A stretch of DNA of 64,000 nucleotides from Lentzea guizhouensis. GTDB taxonomy: Bacteria; Actinomycetota; Actinomycetes; Mycobacteriales; Pseudonocardiaceae. Where the stretch lies: the NCBI RefSeq assembly GCF_001701025.1, contig NZ_CP016793.1, positions 5,332,001 to 5,396,000 of the forward strand, in the 5' to 3' direction. A program made the position numbers and the translations under genes. The notes below the pieces were generated by a model. The model had not been told where the DNA came from and did no database searches. It was given only the letters and a program-made list of their open reading frames with translations. Below, in pieces: positions 36,342-43,058 of this stretch (the first letter of the stretch is position 1; each line of letters opens with the position of its first letter).

Positions 36342-36845
36342 TCAGGCTTGCATGCCGTTCACCGCTGGGAAAGCCATGTTCTCGAAGTAGCTCCGCGCCT
36401 CGTGCTGGCGCAGCTCGCCGAGCTTCTCTATGACACGTGGGCCGCCTTCTCCTGCTCCGGCGTCGCCCCCACGTCCCCCGCCGGCAAGTTGCCCAGCGTC
36501 AGCTTCCACTCGAGGTACGCGGCGGTCACCGCTATCTCGGTGTTGCGCAACAGGATCCAGGACTGGTCCCAGCGGTAGAACGTGCGCAGGCCCGTCACCC
36601 CGGCCACGAGGACGCCCGCCAGTGAGATGACGACGGTCTTGCCGGGGGTAGTCGAGGCTCCTGAGTACCGGCAGCGCCGCGCCCACGAGGATCACCAGCA
36701 GGCCGCTGAGCCGGTAGAAGCGCCGGTGCCACTTGGCCCGCACGTCGTAGAACGACCGCAGCCACGAGCCGTAGGCGTCCGCGGCGGTCACCACTCCGCC
36801 CTTCATCGCGGCGAGATCGGGCGGGAACTGCGGAATCCGCTTCAC
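36342..36845 (-). pseudogene. SLATT/DUF4231-like two-helix membrane protein, two frameshifts
   Basis: From GTG 36845: MKRIPQFPPDLAAMKGGVVT, then WLRSFYDVRAKWHRRFYRLS and a first helix GLLVILVGAALPVLRSL. One extra C in CCCCC (36644-36648) shifts the frame; the true continuation is KTVVISLAGVLVAGVTGLRT, FYRWDQSWILLRNTEIAVTA, AYLEWKLTLG. A second indel near 36435 returns to the first frame, ending EKLGELRQHEARSYFENMAF. The two-helix layout with a W/R-rich motif is that of SLATT/DUF4231 proteins, predicted pore-forming effectors of nucleotide- and NTPase-controlled defence. First gene of the operon; 13 bases before the LCAT gene. It may be dead or a sequence error. Confidence 0.65.
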
Positions 36846-37005
36846 GACTGAGGATCGCGTGAGGTCAAGGGCTCGTTACAGAACGTACCGGAACGGCCAC
36901 ATGGCCTGTGGGGTATCAGAAGCCAGTCGCGTGGCTCTGACCTGTGCACTAGGCGGCGGGTTCATATTCGTTGATCAGGCCGCCGAAGGCTCCAGCCGGC
37001 GCCCG

Positions 37006-37396
37006 CGATGCACCTACCGCCGTTCCTCGTCGAAGAGCTTCTCGCGCAGCCCTGACTCAAGGATCGTGTTCCTAGGGATCAGAGGTGCGGTGCGTCGGCG
37101 GTCCAACTTCCGGCGCGTCTGGCTGCCCGCTCTGACCGGCAACGAGGCGCTCGGCTGGGCTCCGCTGAACGAGGAGATCCACTTCCACGATCTGCGCCAT
37201 ACGCACGAGACCTGGCTTGTGGAAGACGGCGTGCACGTGTGTTGCGGCTCGACCGGCTGGGCACAAGCGCAAGGACGTCGACGACTACTCGCACATGACC
37301 GATGTCATGATCAGCAGGACGCTGGAGCAGTTGCAGCGCCGCTGGGAGGAGGACGGCGGGTCCTGGATCATGGAAGGACTGGACGAAGCTGTGTGA
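37006..37396 (+). pseudogene. Tyrosine recombinase (phage-type integrase), C-terminal remnant
   Basis: The first piece reads MHLPPFLVEELLAQP to a stop; in another frame follow VFLGIRGAVRRRSNFRRVWL and EIHFHDLRHTHETWLVEDG (catalytic HxLRHT box II), and after two more one-base losses RVLRLDRLG, KRKDVDDYSHMTDVMISRTL and LEQLQRRWEEDGGSWIMEGL. The YSHM segment carries the catalytic Tyr. At least three lesions make it inactive. It ends 105 bases before a tRNA-Val fragment, the normal position of an integrase next to its attachment site. From 36846 to 37005 I see nothing else. Confidence 0.75.
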
Positions 37397-37461
37397 ACGT
37401 TTGGATATCGCAAATGTGTTCAGGAACCCCCTGCTTCCAATTTGCTCCCAACACAACGCAA

Positions 37462-37493
37462 ACGGCCCGCCGATGAGATCATCGACAGGCCGT
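37462..37493. terminator. Hairpin between integrase remnant and attachment site
   Basis: ACGGCCCGCCGATGA (37462-37476) pairs with TCATCGACAGGCCGT (37479-37493), 13 of 15 positions, with only a two-base gap between the arms, so the loop must open slightly. It corresponds in position to the hairpin at 42051-42085 in the second copy of this junction, but with different stem bases. Confidence 0.6.
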
Positions 37494-37500
37494 CTGACCA

Positions 37501-37557
37501 GGTAAAACACACTGTGGGCGATACTGGGATCGAACCAGTGACCTCTTCGGTGTGAAC
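37501..37557 (-). repeat. Attachment-site repeat, copy 1: 3' part of tRNA-Val(CAC)
   Basis: 57 bases from GGTAAAACAC to GTGTGAAC are identical to 42092-42148. On the minus strand they contain the anticodon loop TTCACAC (anticodon CAC), the variable region, the T arm GGTTCGATCCC and the acceptor strand TATCGCCCA of a valine tRNA. The 5' half is missing: the sequence before the anticodon loop (CATAG) cannot pair with CGAAG. It is therefore an attachment-site remnant, not a functional tRNA. The 186 bases from 37558 to 37743 hold no gene. Confidence 0.85.
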
Positions 37558-37743
37558 TATGGCAGCGATACCGCGCTGACCTGCGGAAACAAGACTCCTA
37601 CAGGTCGGCGCGGTTCCGTTCAGGTCCATTGAGGACCGTTCAGGCATGTTCAACGCGCGGAGTTGCTCCCAATCTGCTCCCACTCCGTGCTCCCAAGGCT
37701 CATCGGCGCTGTCTTGCCTGTGGTCGGTCGCACGCTCTAGGCA

Positions 37744-38226
37744 TCAGGTCCCGGTGGCGACGAGCACGAGGGCGCGGTCGTCCGGCACGAGGTAGGCCTT
37801 GGCGAACCACTTGTCGGCGGTGAAAGCCTGGTCGAGCCGATCACTGGTGAGGAAGCTGCCGCTGGGCAGCACAGCGCGCAGGCCATCGACGACGTCCGGC
37901 GCCTTGCCGGCGGACTCGGGGCCGTACGCGGACCTCAGCTCGTCGATCTTGCTCTCCGGCAGCGTGATCACGGCGTCGATCCAGTAGGTCGACGGGCCTG
38001 GTGCGCGGTCGGAGCCGAGGGTGCCCGACATCCAGCGGGCCTGCTCCGGAGTGCCCAGTGCCGCGAACCGCGTGGTGAGCGGCTCGAGGTCGGTTCGCAG
38101 TTCGCCGGTGCCGGACTTGCCGGCGGCGTCGGTGGTGCGCACGTTCGTTCCTCCGTTCCACAACGACTGACAGCCCGCGGTCAGCACCGCGCACAGCAGC
38201 ACGGCGGTCAACCTGGTGAACCTCAC
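37744..38226 (-). CDS. Lipoprotein of a type VII secretion-like trio
   Basis: 160 residues with a lipoprotein signal (MRFTRLTAVLLCAVLTAGCQ, lipobox LTAGC). The mature protein has no recognised domain; it contains PSTYWIDAVITLPESKIDEL and LVPDDRALVLVATGT. It overlaps the upstream gene by 4 bases (ATGA) and is the last of three coupled genes. Its partners suggest an envelope role. Confidence 0.7.
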   Translation of the reverse strand: MRFTRLTAVLLCAVLTAGCQSLWNGGTNVRTTDAAGKSGTGELRTDLEPLTTRFAALGTPEQARWMSGTLGSDRAPGPSTYWIDAVITLPESKIDELRSAYGPESAGKAPDVVDGLRAVLPSGSFLTSDRLDQAFTADKWFAKAYLVPDDRALVLVATGT

Positions 38227-39503
38227 CGGCGCTCCCTGGGGTTGTCCGGAGTCGGTCCCCGGTCGCGGCCCGATCCGCGTGGCTCACGATCCTCGCCCGG
38301 CTCCCCGGTCGGCCCACCGGGTGGGCGGCCGACCTCCCAGGTGACGGTCCTGGTGATCGTGCCGTGCGTGTCGAACGGCTTGGCCCAGCCGATCTCGGTG
38401 AAGCGGCCGTTCTCGTTGTCACCGGCACCGGTGGCGATGTCGGCCTGGCCGCGGTTGAAGTTGTACCGGTCCTCGGCCTTGACGGTGATCTCCATGGTGA
38501 CTTTGTTGCCCTCGACCCGGACGTTGGAATGGCTCCATACCTGGTAGCCCCCGACCGCTTTCTGCCAGTTCTCCGTCGTCGGATAGGGCTGCGCGACCGA
38601 GGCCTGCCCTGTCATCGGGAAGTTGGTGTTGCCGCTGCGGATGAGCTCCTCGGCCGCAGCGGCGGCGCGGGTGATCTCGGAGTCGACGCCCTGGCGGATA
38701 CCCGAGTCGTCGCGGTACGCCTTCTCGTAGTCGAACTCCTTGGGCTCACCGGTGTTGTTCCAGTAGTGCTCGTACATCTCAGTGCCGTCGGGCATCATGC
38801 CAAGCGCCTGGGCACCGCGGAGCTTGGCGAGCCACTTCGCCTTGTCCAGGTGGTCACCAGCCGTGGACTCCTTGGAGCCGTAGACGAAGTCCTCGTCGAA
38901 CTTGATGTCCGGACGGTCGGGCGGGCCGATCCGGTAGCGGCCGTCCTGCGTCTTGTTGCTGACGTCCGCCTCGGCGAGGGTCGTCGCACCGCCGTCAGAG
39001 ATCTGCGCCTGCTCCGCCTTGGTGAGCGCGCTGTTGAGCACCTCGTCGACCTCGTGGGCCGCCTGCAGGATCCGGCCGACGGCCTCGGCGAGCTCTGCAC
39101 GGAGACGGGCCCGCTGGTGCAGGCTCTCCGGCGTGTCCTGCGCCTCCGGCGGACGTTCGTCGACGACGTCACCCTGAGCGCTGATGGTGAACTGGTTGGA
39201 CGCCGCGGTGGAGTCGGTGTTCTCGACCTCGTGGCGGAGCGCGGCGAGGGCGTCGGCCGAGTCGTGCAGGGCCCGCAGCACGGTGCCTGCCTCGGCGACG
39301 ACGTGTTCCGCTCGGTCGACGAGGGCGGCGAGCTTGGTCTGTGCGGCCGTCGCCGCGTCGCCGTGCCAGTAGACGGGGCCGAACGCGAGGTTGAGCTCGT
39401 CCTGCAGGCCAATGATCTTGTCTTTGCGCGCCTTGACGGTGGCGGCCGCGCTGTCGAGCGCCCCCGAGTTCCAGGTGCGCACGTCGTGGTACGTGAAGGT
39501 CAT
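38223..39503 (-). CDS. Large WXG100/ESX-substrate-like protein of unknown function
   Basis: 426 residues from ATG 39503 (MTFTYHDVRTWNSGALDSAA). The first 110 residues are a helical hairpin with YWHGDAATAAQTKLAALVDR (a W-x-G turn between two helices), as in ESX-type secreted proteins. A long helical linker follows, then a beta-rich region (DRYNFNRGQADIATGAGDNE, GTITRTVTWEVGRP) and a Pro/Arg/Gly tail. No toxin domain is recognised. It overlaps both neighbours by 4 bases. Confidence 0.65.
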   Translation of the reverse strand: MTFTYHDVRTWNSGALDSAAATVKARKDKIIGLQDELNLAFGPVYWHGDAATAAQTKLAALVDRAEHVVAEAGTVLRALHDSADALAALRHEVENTDSTAASNQFTISAQGDVVDERPPEAQDTPESLHQRARLRAELAEAVGRILQAAHEVDEVLNSALTKAEQAQISDGGATTLAEADVSNKTQDGRYRIGPPDRPDIKFDEDFVYGSKESTAGDHLDKAKWLAKLRGAQALGMMPDGTEMYEHYWNNTGEPKEFDYEKAYRDDSGIRQGVDSEITRAAAAAEELIRSGNTNFPMTGQASVAQPYPTTENWQKAVGGYQVWSHSNVRVEGNKVTMEITVKAEDRYNFNRGQADIATGAGDNENGRFTEIGWAKPFDTHGTITRTVTWEVGRPPGGPTGEPGEDREPRGSGRDRGPTPDNPRERR

Positions 39504-39805
39504 TTGAACAACCAGCCCAGGACCGAGAGATCGTCCTCCGCGGCGTTCTCGTCCTTCTCGTAGCGGTCCGCGGCGGCGCGGACGTCCGCGGCGAAGTTCG
39601 TGATCTCGCCCGCCCACGCGGCGAGCCTCGCGTCCCAGGCCTTGGCCAGGTTGGGCGCGGTGGCCGCGGACACCGAGCCTCGCATGCCCGCCGGGATCTC
39701 GGCCGGCGCCTCGCCCAGCCTGACCTGCTTCGCCTGTTCGCCGGCGCTGATCGCAGACTCTGCGGCTTTGCGCAGCGCGGCGATGTCTACCTCGTATCCC
39801 CCCAT
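39500..39805 (-). CDS. Small WXG100-like protein
   Basis: 101 residues from ATG 39805 with GGAGGGG upstream. It is all-helical: MGGYEVDIAALRKAAESAIS, AWDARLAAWAGEITNFAADV, RAAADRYEKDENAAEDDLSV. The W between two helices and the length fit a WXG100-like partner exported by a type VII system, although the exact WxG turn is not kept. First gene of the trio. The 240 bases from 39806 to the IS (about 40045) hold no gene that I can support. Confidence 0.65.
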   Translation of the reverse strand: MGGYEVDIAALRKAAESAISAGEQAKQVRLGEAPAEIPAGMRGSVSAATAPNLAKAWDARLAAWAGEITNFAADVRAAADRYEKDENAAEDDLSVLGWLFK

Positions 39806-40045
39806 GTCCACCCCTCCGATCGCACCATAGCGTTTGCCGTCAAACAGTGCAGCGGAATGGTGAACTATCCATGTGGGTCTGATCGGTCTCGCACCCGTTG
39901 GGGAGGGTGGAACATGCACCAGCCGACCACTCGGGACCGCTGCTCCGAACATCCTCCGCAGGTAGCAGGAACCGACACGCTGACCCGAATGGCGAGGTAT
40001 CGCCAGGCGTCGCCCAGCAACGCAACGAGCGCGCCCCGGTTCTAA

Positions 40046-40890
40046 GTGCCTGTTTCCAAGCTGTGGAGGTTATGTGAGTCGGCGGACGGTGATGCGGATC
40101 ATCGACCATCGGACCATGGCCTCGTGGTGGTGGCGTAGTCGTTCGTAGTCGCGGACGCAGCGGCGGTGGTTGGTGATCCATGCCAGAGTTCGTTCCACCA
40201 CCCATCGCCGTGGTAGCACGGTGAAGTGCGGCAGGTCGGGCCGTTTCACTATCTCGACGGTCAGCGCGAGGGTCGTGCGTGCCCAGTCGAGCAGGGTTCC
40301 GGTGTAGCCGCCGTCGGCCCAGACCAGCTGCACTCGTCGGCCCGAGGCAGAACGGAGGCGCCGCAACAGCGAGCGGGCGGCGATTCTGTCCGATATGGAT
40401 GCCGGGGTCATCAGCACCGCCATCAGCAGTCCGAGGGTGCACGGTGATGTGGCGCTTGCGTCCCTGGACCTTCTTGCCCGCGTCGTAGCCGCAGGTCGAC
40501 GTGGCCACGGTGGGTGCCGCGCGCACCGACTGGGAGTCGATGATCGCTGCCGAGGGCGCCGCGGTCCGGCCAGACGCTGGTAGGTGCCGCCGTTACGTAG
40601 GTGCGCCAGCACCAGCAGGGCTTGGCGGTGGGCGGGCAGGCGGCGCCAGCGGGAGCCGATGCCGCTGCGGTGGCGGCGAATCAGGCGTGCCACGTAGTTC
40701 AGGGTGTGATTGGACAGTGTGATCGCGGACGGATAGAACAGCATGTGAAGCTCCTGGCCGGCATCGGTTGATCTTGATCGTGATGCCTGTGCTACCAGGA
40801 GCTTCACTGCGTTCGAGGTGGCCGGGCGACATCGATTCGATCTTGTGACCAGCAAGATCAGGATGGAAAAGGCTCGGTACTAACAGGTGG
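40046..40890 (-). mobile_element. Degenerate, chimeric IS5-family insertion sequence
   Basis: The element surrounds a broken transposase gene on the minus strand. Its ends are uncertain: CCTGTT near 40051 and AACAGG near 40884 may be the tips of terminal inverted repeats, but the flanking bases do not match further. The two halves of the transposase come from different IS5 subgroups, so mismatched ends are expected. Confidence 0.6.
40070..40744 (-). pseudogene. IS5-family transposase, chimeric and frameshifted
   Basis: The N-terminus (MLFYPSAITLSNHTLNYVAR, HRSGIGSRWRRLPAHRQALL, LAHLRNGGTYQRLA) belongs to one IS5 subgroup. At about 40575 it jumps to a different subgroup: TAAPSAAIIDSQSVRAAPTV, GYDAGKKVQGRKRHITV, then LGLLMAVLMTPASISDRIAA, QLVWADGGYTGTLLDWARTT and FTVLPRRWVVERTLAWITNH. 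The middle segment is in another frame, and two bases are missing at GTG-CACCCTC (40440 region) where GTGGACACC is expected. DDE residues of the second subgroup are mostly present, but no intact reading frame exists. Confidence 0.75.
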
Positions 40891-40908
40891 CAGGAGCCGT
40901 TTTTCTCG

Positions 40909-41520
40909 TCATTCTTCGTCGTTCTTCGCCGATTCGATGATCAACGGCACCGCCGTGCCGGAAGCGGCTTCGAGCTGGTTGAAATGGGTCACCGTGCGGT
41001 CGAGTTGCTGCGCCAGCTTCGGGATCGTGCTAGGCGGGAAGTAAACGTCAGCACCGGCGTCCAGGAGACGGCGGACCGGGCCTTCGTAGACGATACCGAG
41101 TTCGCGGTCCTCGACCTCCGCGATGACCACTCGCGCGTTCGGGAACGATTCGCGCAGCGATCCGATCAGCTGCGGGCTCAGCGGTGGGATCAGCAGCACT
41201 TCGGCGGTCCGGGGAGCGGAGTGCATGTCGAGCACGATGTAGTCCGGGCCGAGCTGGCTCGACAGCGTGTTGCGCGCCGAAGACGACAGCTTCATCGCGG
41301 TCGCCACGACCGTGACGTCGTCATATGCCTCCGGGGAACCCGCTGGGGAGCCGGTTGTTCCCGCCCGCGTCTGCCTAGTGGCCCGGGCGATCTTCGCGAT
41401 CGGCACGCCGTCGCGGACGACGAAGAGGTCCTCGCCGGGACGCAGTGCCTCGATCTTCGCGATGACGTCGTCCGGCAACCGGCTGCTGTCGATCCATCTC
41501 GGAGTGTGCTCGCCCCTCAT
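40909..41520 (-). CDS. Phd/YefM-antitoxin-like N-terminus with uncharacterised C-terminal domain
   Basis: 203 residues from ATG 41520 (MRGEHTPRWIDSSRLPDDVI). Residues of about 8-50 (DDVIAKIEALRPGEDLFVVR, DGVPIAKIAR) resemble Phd/YefM antitoxins, in which a small strand-helix unit binds operator DNA. The rest (VVATAMKLSSSARNTLSSQL, DYIVLDMHSAPRTAEVLLIP, FPNARVVIAEVEDRELGIVY) looks like an alpha/beta domain that I cannot name. No toxin gene is adjacent. Iterated AACAGTTGAA elements lie just upstream, consistent with autoregulation. Confidence 0.55.
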   Translation of the reverse strand: MRGEHTPRWIDSSRLPDDVIAKIEALRPGEDLFVVRDGVPIAKIARATRQTRAGTTGSPAGSPEAYDDVTVVATAMKLSSSARNTLSSQLGPDYIVLDMHSAPRTAEVLLIPPLSPQLIGSLRESFPNARVVIAEVEDRELGIVYEGPVRRLLDAGADVYFPPSTIPKLAQQLDRTVTHFNQLEAASGTAVPLIIESAKNDEE

Positions 41521-41570
41521 GGCACCCGAGTCTTCCAGGAGCGGCGCAATGGCCGCCGCCGGCCTGTCTA

Positions 41571-41616
41571 GAACAGTTGAACAGAACACCGAAACAGTTG
41601 AATGCGTTCAACTGTT
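41571..41616 (-). promoter_or_regulatory. Iterated operator-like repeats upstream of the antitoxin-like gene
   Basis: AACAGTTGAA occurs at 41572-41581 and 41593-41602 and, inverted, as TTCAACTGTT at 41607-41616. The last two form a palindrome with a TGCG centre. The cluster starts 51 bases upstream of the start codon at 41520, a usual place for cooperative autorepression by an antitoxin. Confidence 0.6.
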
Positions 41617-42050
41617 CCCGAGTTGCTCACCTGCGTTCTTCCTGGGGCTACAGGCCGAAGAATCTTCTCGTTGGTCGGTCTTTCGGCGGCGGGTGTGCTC
41701 ACCGTGATCGGTCGGTCCGCGCTGAATGTTGGCTCTGGGCACATTGTTTCGATCGGTGACGGCTTCGCGGAGATCGACATCCACACCTGGAACCAGATCC
41801 GGCAGTCTGCTCGCCCTGTCAACCTCGCCTGAGCTGCAGAAGTTGACAGGGACTGATGGCGCGCCACTTGTGCTGTGGCTTCAGTCCGAGGGCGTCCGTG
41901 AGCGCTTAGGTAGCGGCGAAGTGGTCACCGGCGCTTCAATCGGGCCCGAGTTCCTGACCTGGGATTTCGCATAGCTGGGTCAGGAGACTTCTTGAAGATT
42001 CGGCGAGTTGCGGGAGAACCTCTGCTCCCAGTTTGCTCACACACAACGCA

Positions 42051-42085
42051 GAGGGCCTGCGGACTAAGGTCGTCCGCAGGCCCTC
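42051..42085. terminator. Perfect 14-bp hairpin beside the second attachment site
   Basis: GAGGGCCTGCGGAC (42051-42064) pairs perfectly with GTCCGCAGGCCCTC (42072-42085) across a 7-base loop. It occupies the same position relative to the tRNA-Val fragment as the hairpin at 37462-37493, with different stem bases that still pair. Confidence 0.65.
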
Positions 42086-42091
42086 TGACCT

Positions 42092-42148
42092 GGTAAAACA
42101 CACTGTGGGCGATACTGGGATCGAACCAGTGACCTCTTCGGTGTGAAC
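42092..42148 (-). repeat. Attachment-site repeat, copy 2: 3' part of tRNA-Val(CAC)
   Basis: Identical over 57 bases to 37501-37557 and in the same orientation. It again begins at the anticodon loop and lacks a pairing 5' anticodon strand (GATCC precedes TTCACAC), so it is not a working tRNA gene. The two copies bound a 4.6-kb segment, 37558-42091. Confidence 0.85.
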
Positions 42149-42349
42149 GGATCTTGTCGAGTGTCAGGACGTCGCACCTTTCTCAGTATTCCAGTCCTGA
42201 CCTGCGCGAACGGGCTCGCAGCGTCTCGTGATGTTGTGAACGTCTCGCTACTGCCTGACCGTCCCAGCTACCGGATTTACTACCAGGCTTCGGGTCGGCG
42301 TGGTTCGCAACGGGGTGTCCATTGGTCCAGCGAAGCGTGCCTTCAGTAG

Positions 42350-42512
42350 AACGCCAGCCGCCACAAGAAGATGCGGCTCACCCATTGGGTCAGGACGATC
42401 TGGCACGTGCCGTCGTGCCGACCCTCGACATTGGGCAGCCTATAAGAGGCCTATCTCATCGGAGTCTCTTCGCAAGGAACTAGGATCGGTACTGGCCTTG
42501 CTCGTGACCTAG
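42350..42512 (+). pseudogene. Fragment of a plasmid/AICE-type helix-turn-helix gene, copy 1
   Basis: In one frame EDAAHPLGQDDLARAV and, after a shift, ADPRHWAAYKRPISSESLRK then a stop at 42510-42512. The same protein segment is encoded at 46579-46797 as EDAAEREHGVRGLARLADVR, HWAAHKRPIAADTLRRQL. Sequences of this type (RPIxxxxLRxxL, then a helix) occur at the C-termini of transfer/regulatory proteins of actinomycete plasmids and integrative elements. Confidence 0.5.
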
Positions 42513-42685
42513 TTGCCGTGTTGCGGAGCGAAGTCGCAGCCCAGGATAGGCGCAGTCAGCCCGCCCAGGCTGGTCATGGATGAGCAGGCGGTCGTGTTCC
42601 CTGATCAGGTGAGGGGGCGAGGGGCACTGCAACACCTGGGGCTTCGGCGGCGTTGCAGCAGTGAGGACCTTAGGGAGGGCATAAC

Positions 42686-43054
42686 ATGTCTGATGCTGTT
42701 GTCAGAGTCGTCGATTGCGGGCTTACTGCGATGGAGGTGGACGACGTTCTGCACGATCTGCTCGAAGACCTCAGGGAGATCGGGGTCGAGGGCATGCTGG
42801 GCACAACCGAGGCGCCGAAGCACATTCGCGGAACGGAGCTGGTCGAAGCTGCTTTTGTCGTGGTGCAGGGCATCGTCGAGTCGGGACTTGCGCGGATCGT
42901 CGCAGACCGCGTTCAGGGCTGGTTCAGCCGCAGTGAGGTGAATCAGGTCGAGATCACGGTGGGGGAGAGCCGACTGTTGCTGGCGAACGCGACGGCTGAG
43001 CAGCAGGAGCGGCTGGTTGAGCACTTCATCAAAGCGGCCGAGTTGAAGCGCTGA
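42686..43054 (+). CDS. EACC1-like protein (effector-associated constant component)
   Basis: 122 residues from ATG 42686, with AGGGAGGG 7 bases upstream. The layout fits EACC1 proteins: an N-terminal strand and helix ([20 protein letters not shown]), a central hydrophobic helix ([20 protein letters not shown]), and a C-terminal strand-rich end with [24 protein letters not shown]1 is found as the constant partner of varied effectors, including caspases, in actinomycete conflict systems; its biochemical role is not established. It is 4 bases upstream of the caspase-Hsp70 gene. Confidence 0.68.
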   Translation: MSDAVVRVVDCGLTAMEVDDVLHDLLEDLREIGVEGMLGTTEAPKHIRGTELVEAAFVVVQGIVESGLARIVADRVQGWFSRSEVNQVEITVGESRLLLANATAEQQERLVEHFIKAAELKR

Positions 43055-43058
43055 GTTG

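Larger units (their letters stand above)
41602..42512 (+). other. Gene-poor stretch with decayed coding fragments
   Basis: No intact gene is supported between 41521 and 42685. At 41602-41832 a frame reads IFSLVGLSAAGVLTVIGRSA, GHIVSIGDGFAEIDIHTWNQ, and in another frame to 41974 LTGTDGAPLVLWLQSEGVRE; I do not recognise these. The stretch also holds a terminator-like hairpin, the second attachment-site copy and a helix-turn-helix gene scrap, listed separately. It looks like the remains of an integrated element. Confidence 0.5.

Noticed and set aside
37501..37590. Functional tRNA-Val gene
   Set aside because: Only the part from the anticodon loop to the 3' end is present; the preceding bases cannot form the anticodon stem, D arm or acceptor stem. 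The same holds for 42092-42148.
38223..39805. Polymorphic toxin secreted by a type VII system
   Set aside because: The 426-residue protein lacks any recognised toxin motif and no immunity gene follows; it ends in a low-complexity tail.
40430..40580. Programmed frameshift of an IS5-type transposase
   Set aside because: The two halves belong to different IS5 subgroups and two bases are missing inside a conserved codon pair, so this is decay, not recoding.
40909..41589. Complete toxin-antitoxin pair
   Set aside because: Only the antitoxin-like protein is coded; neither flank contains a small toxin gene.
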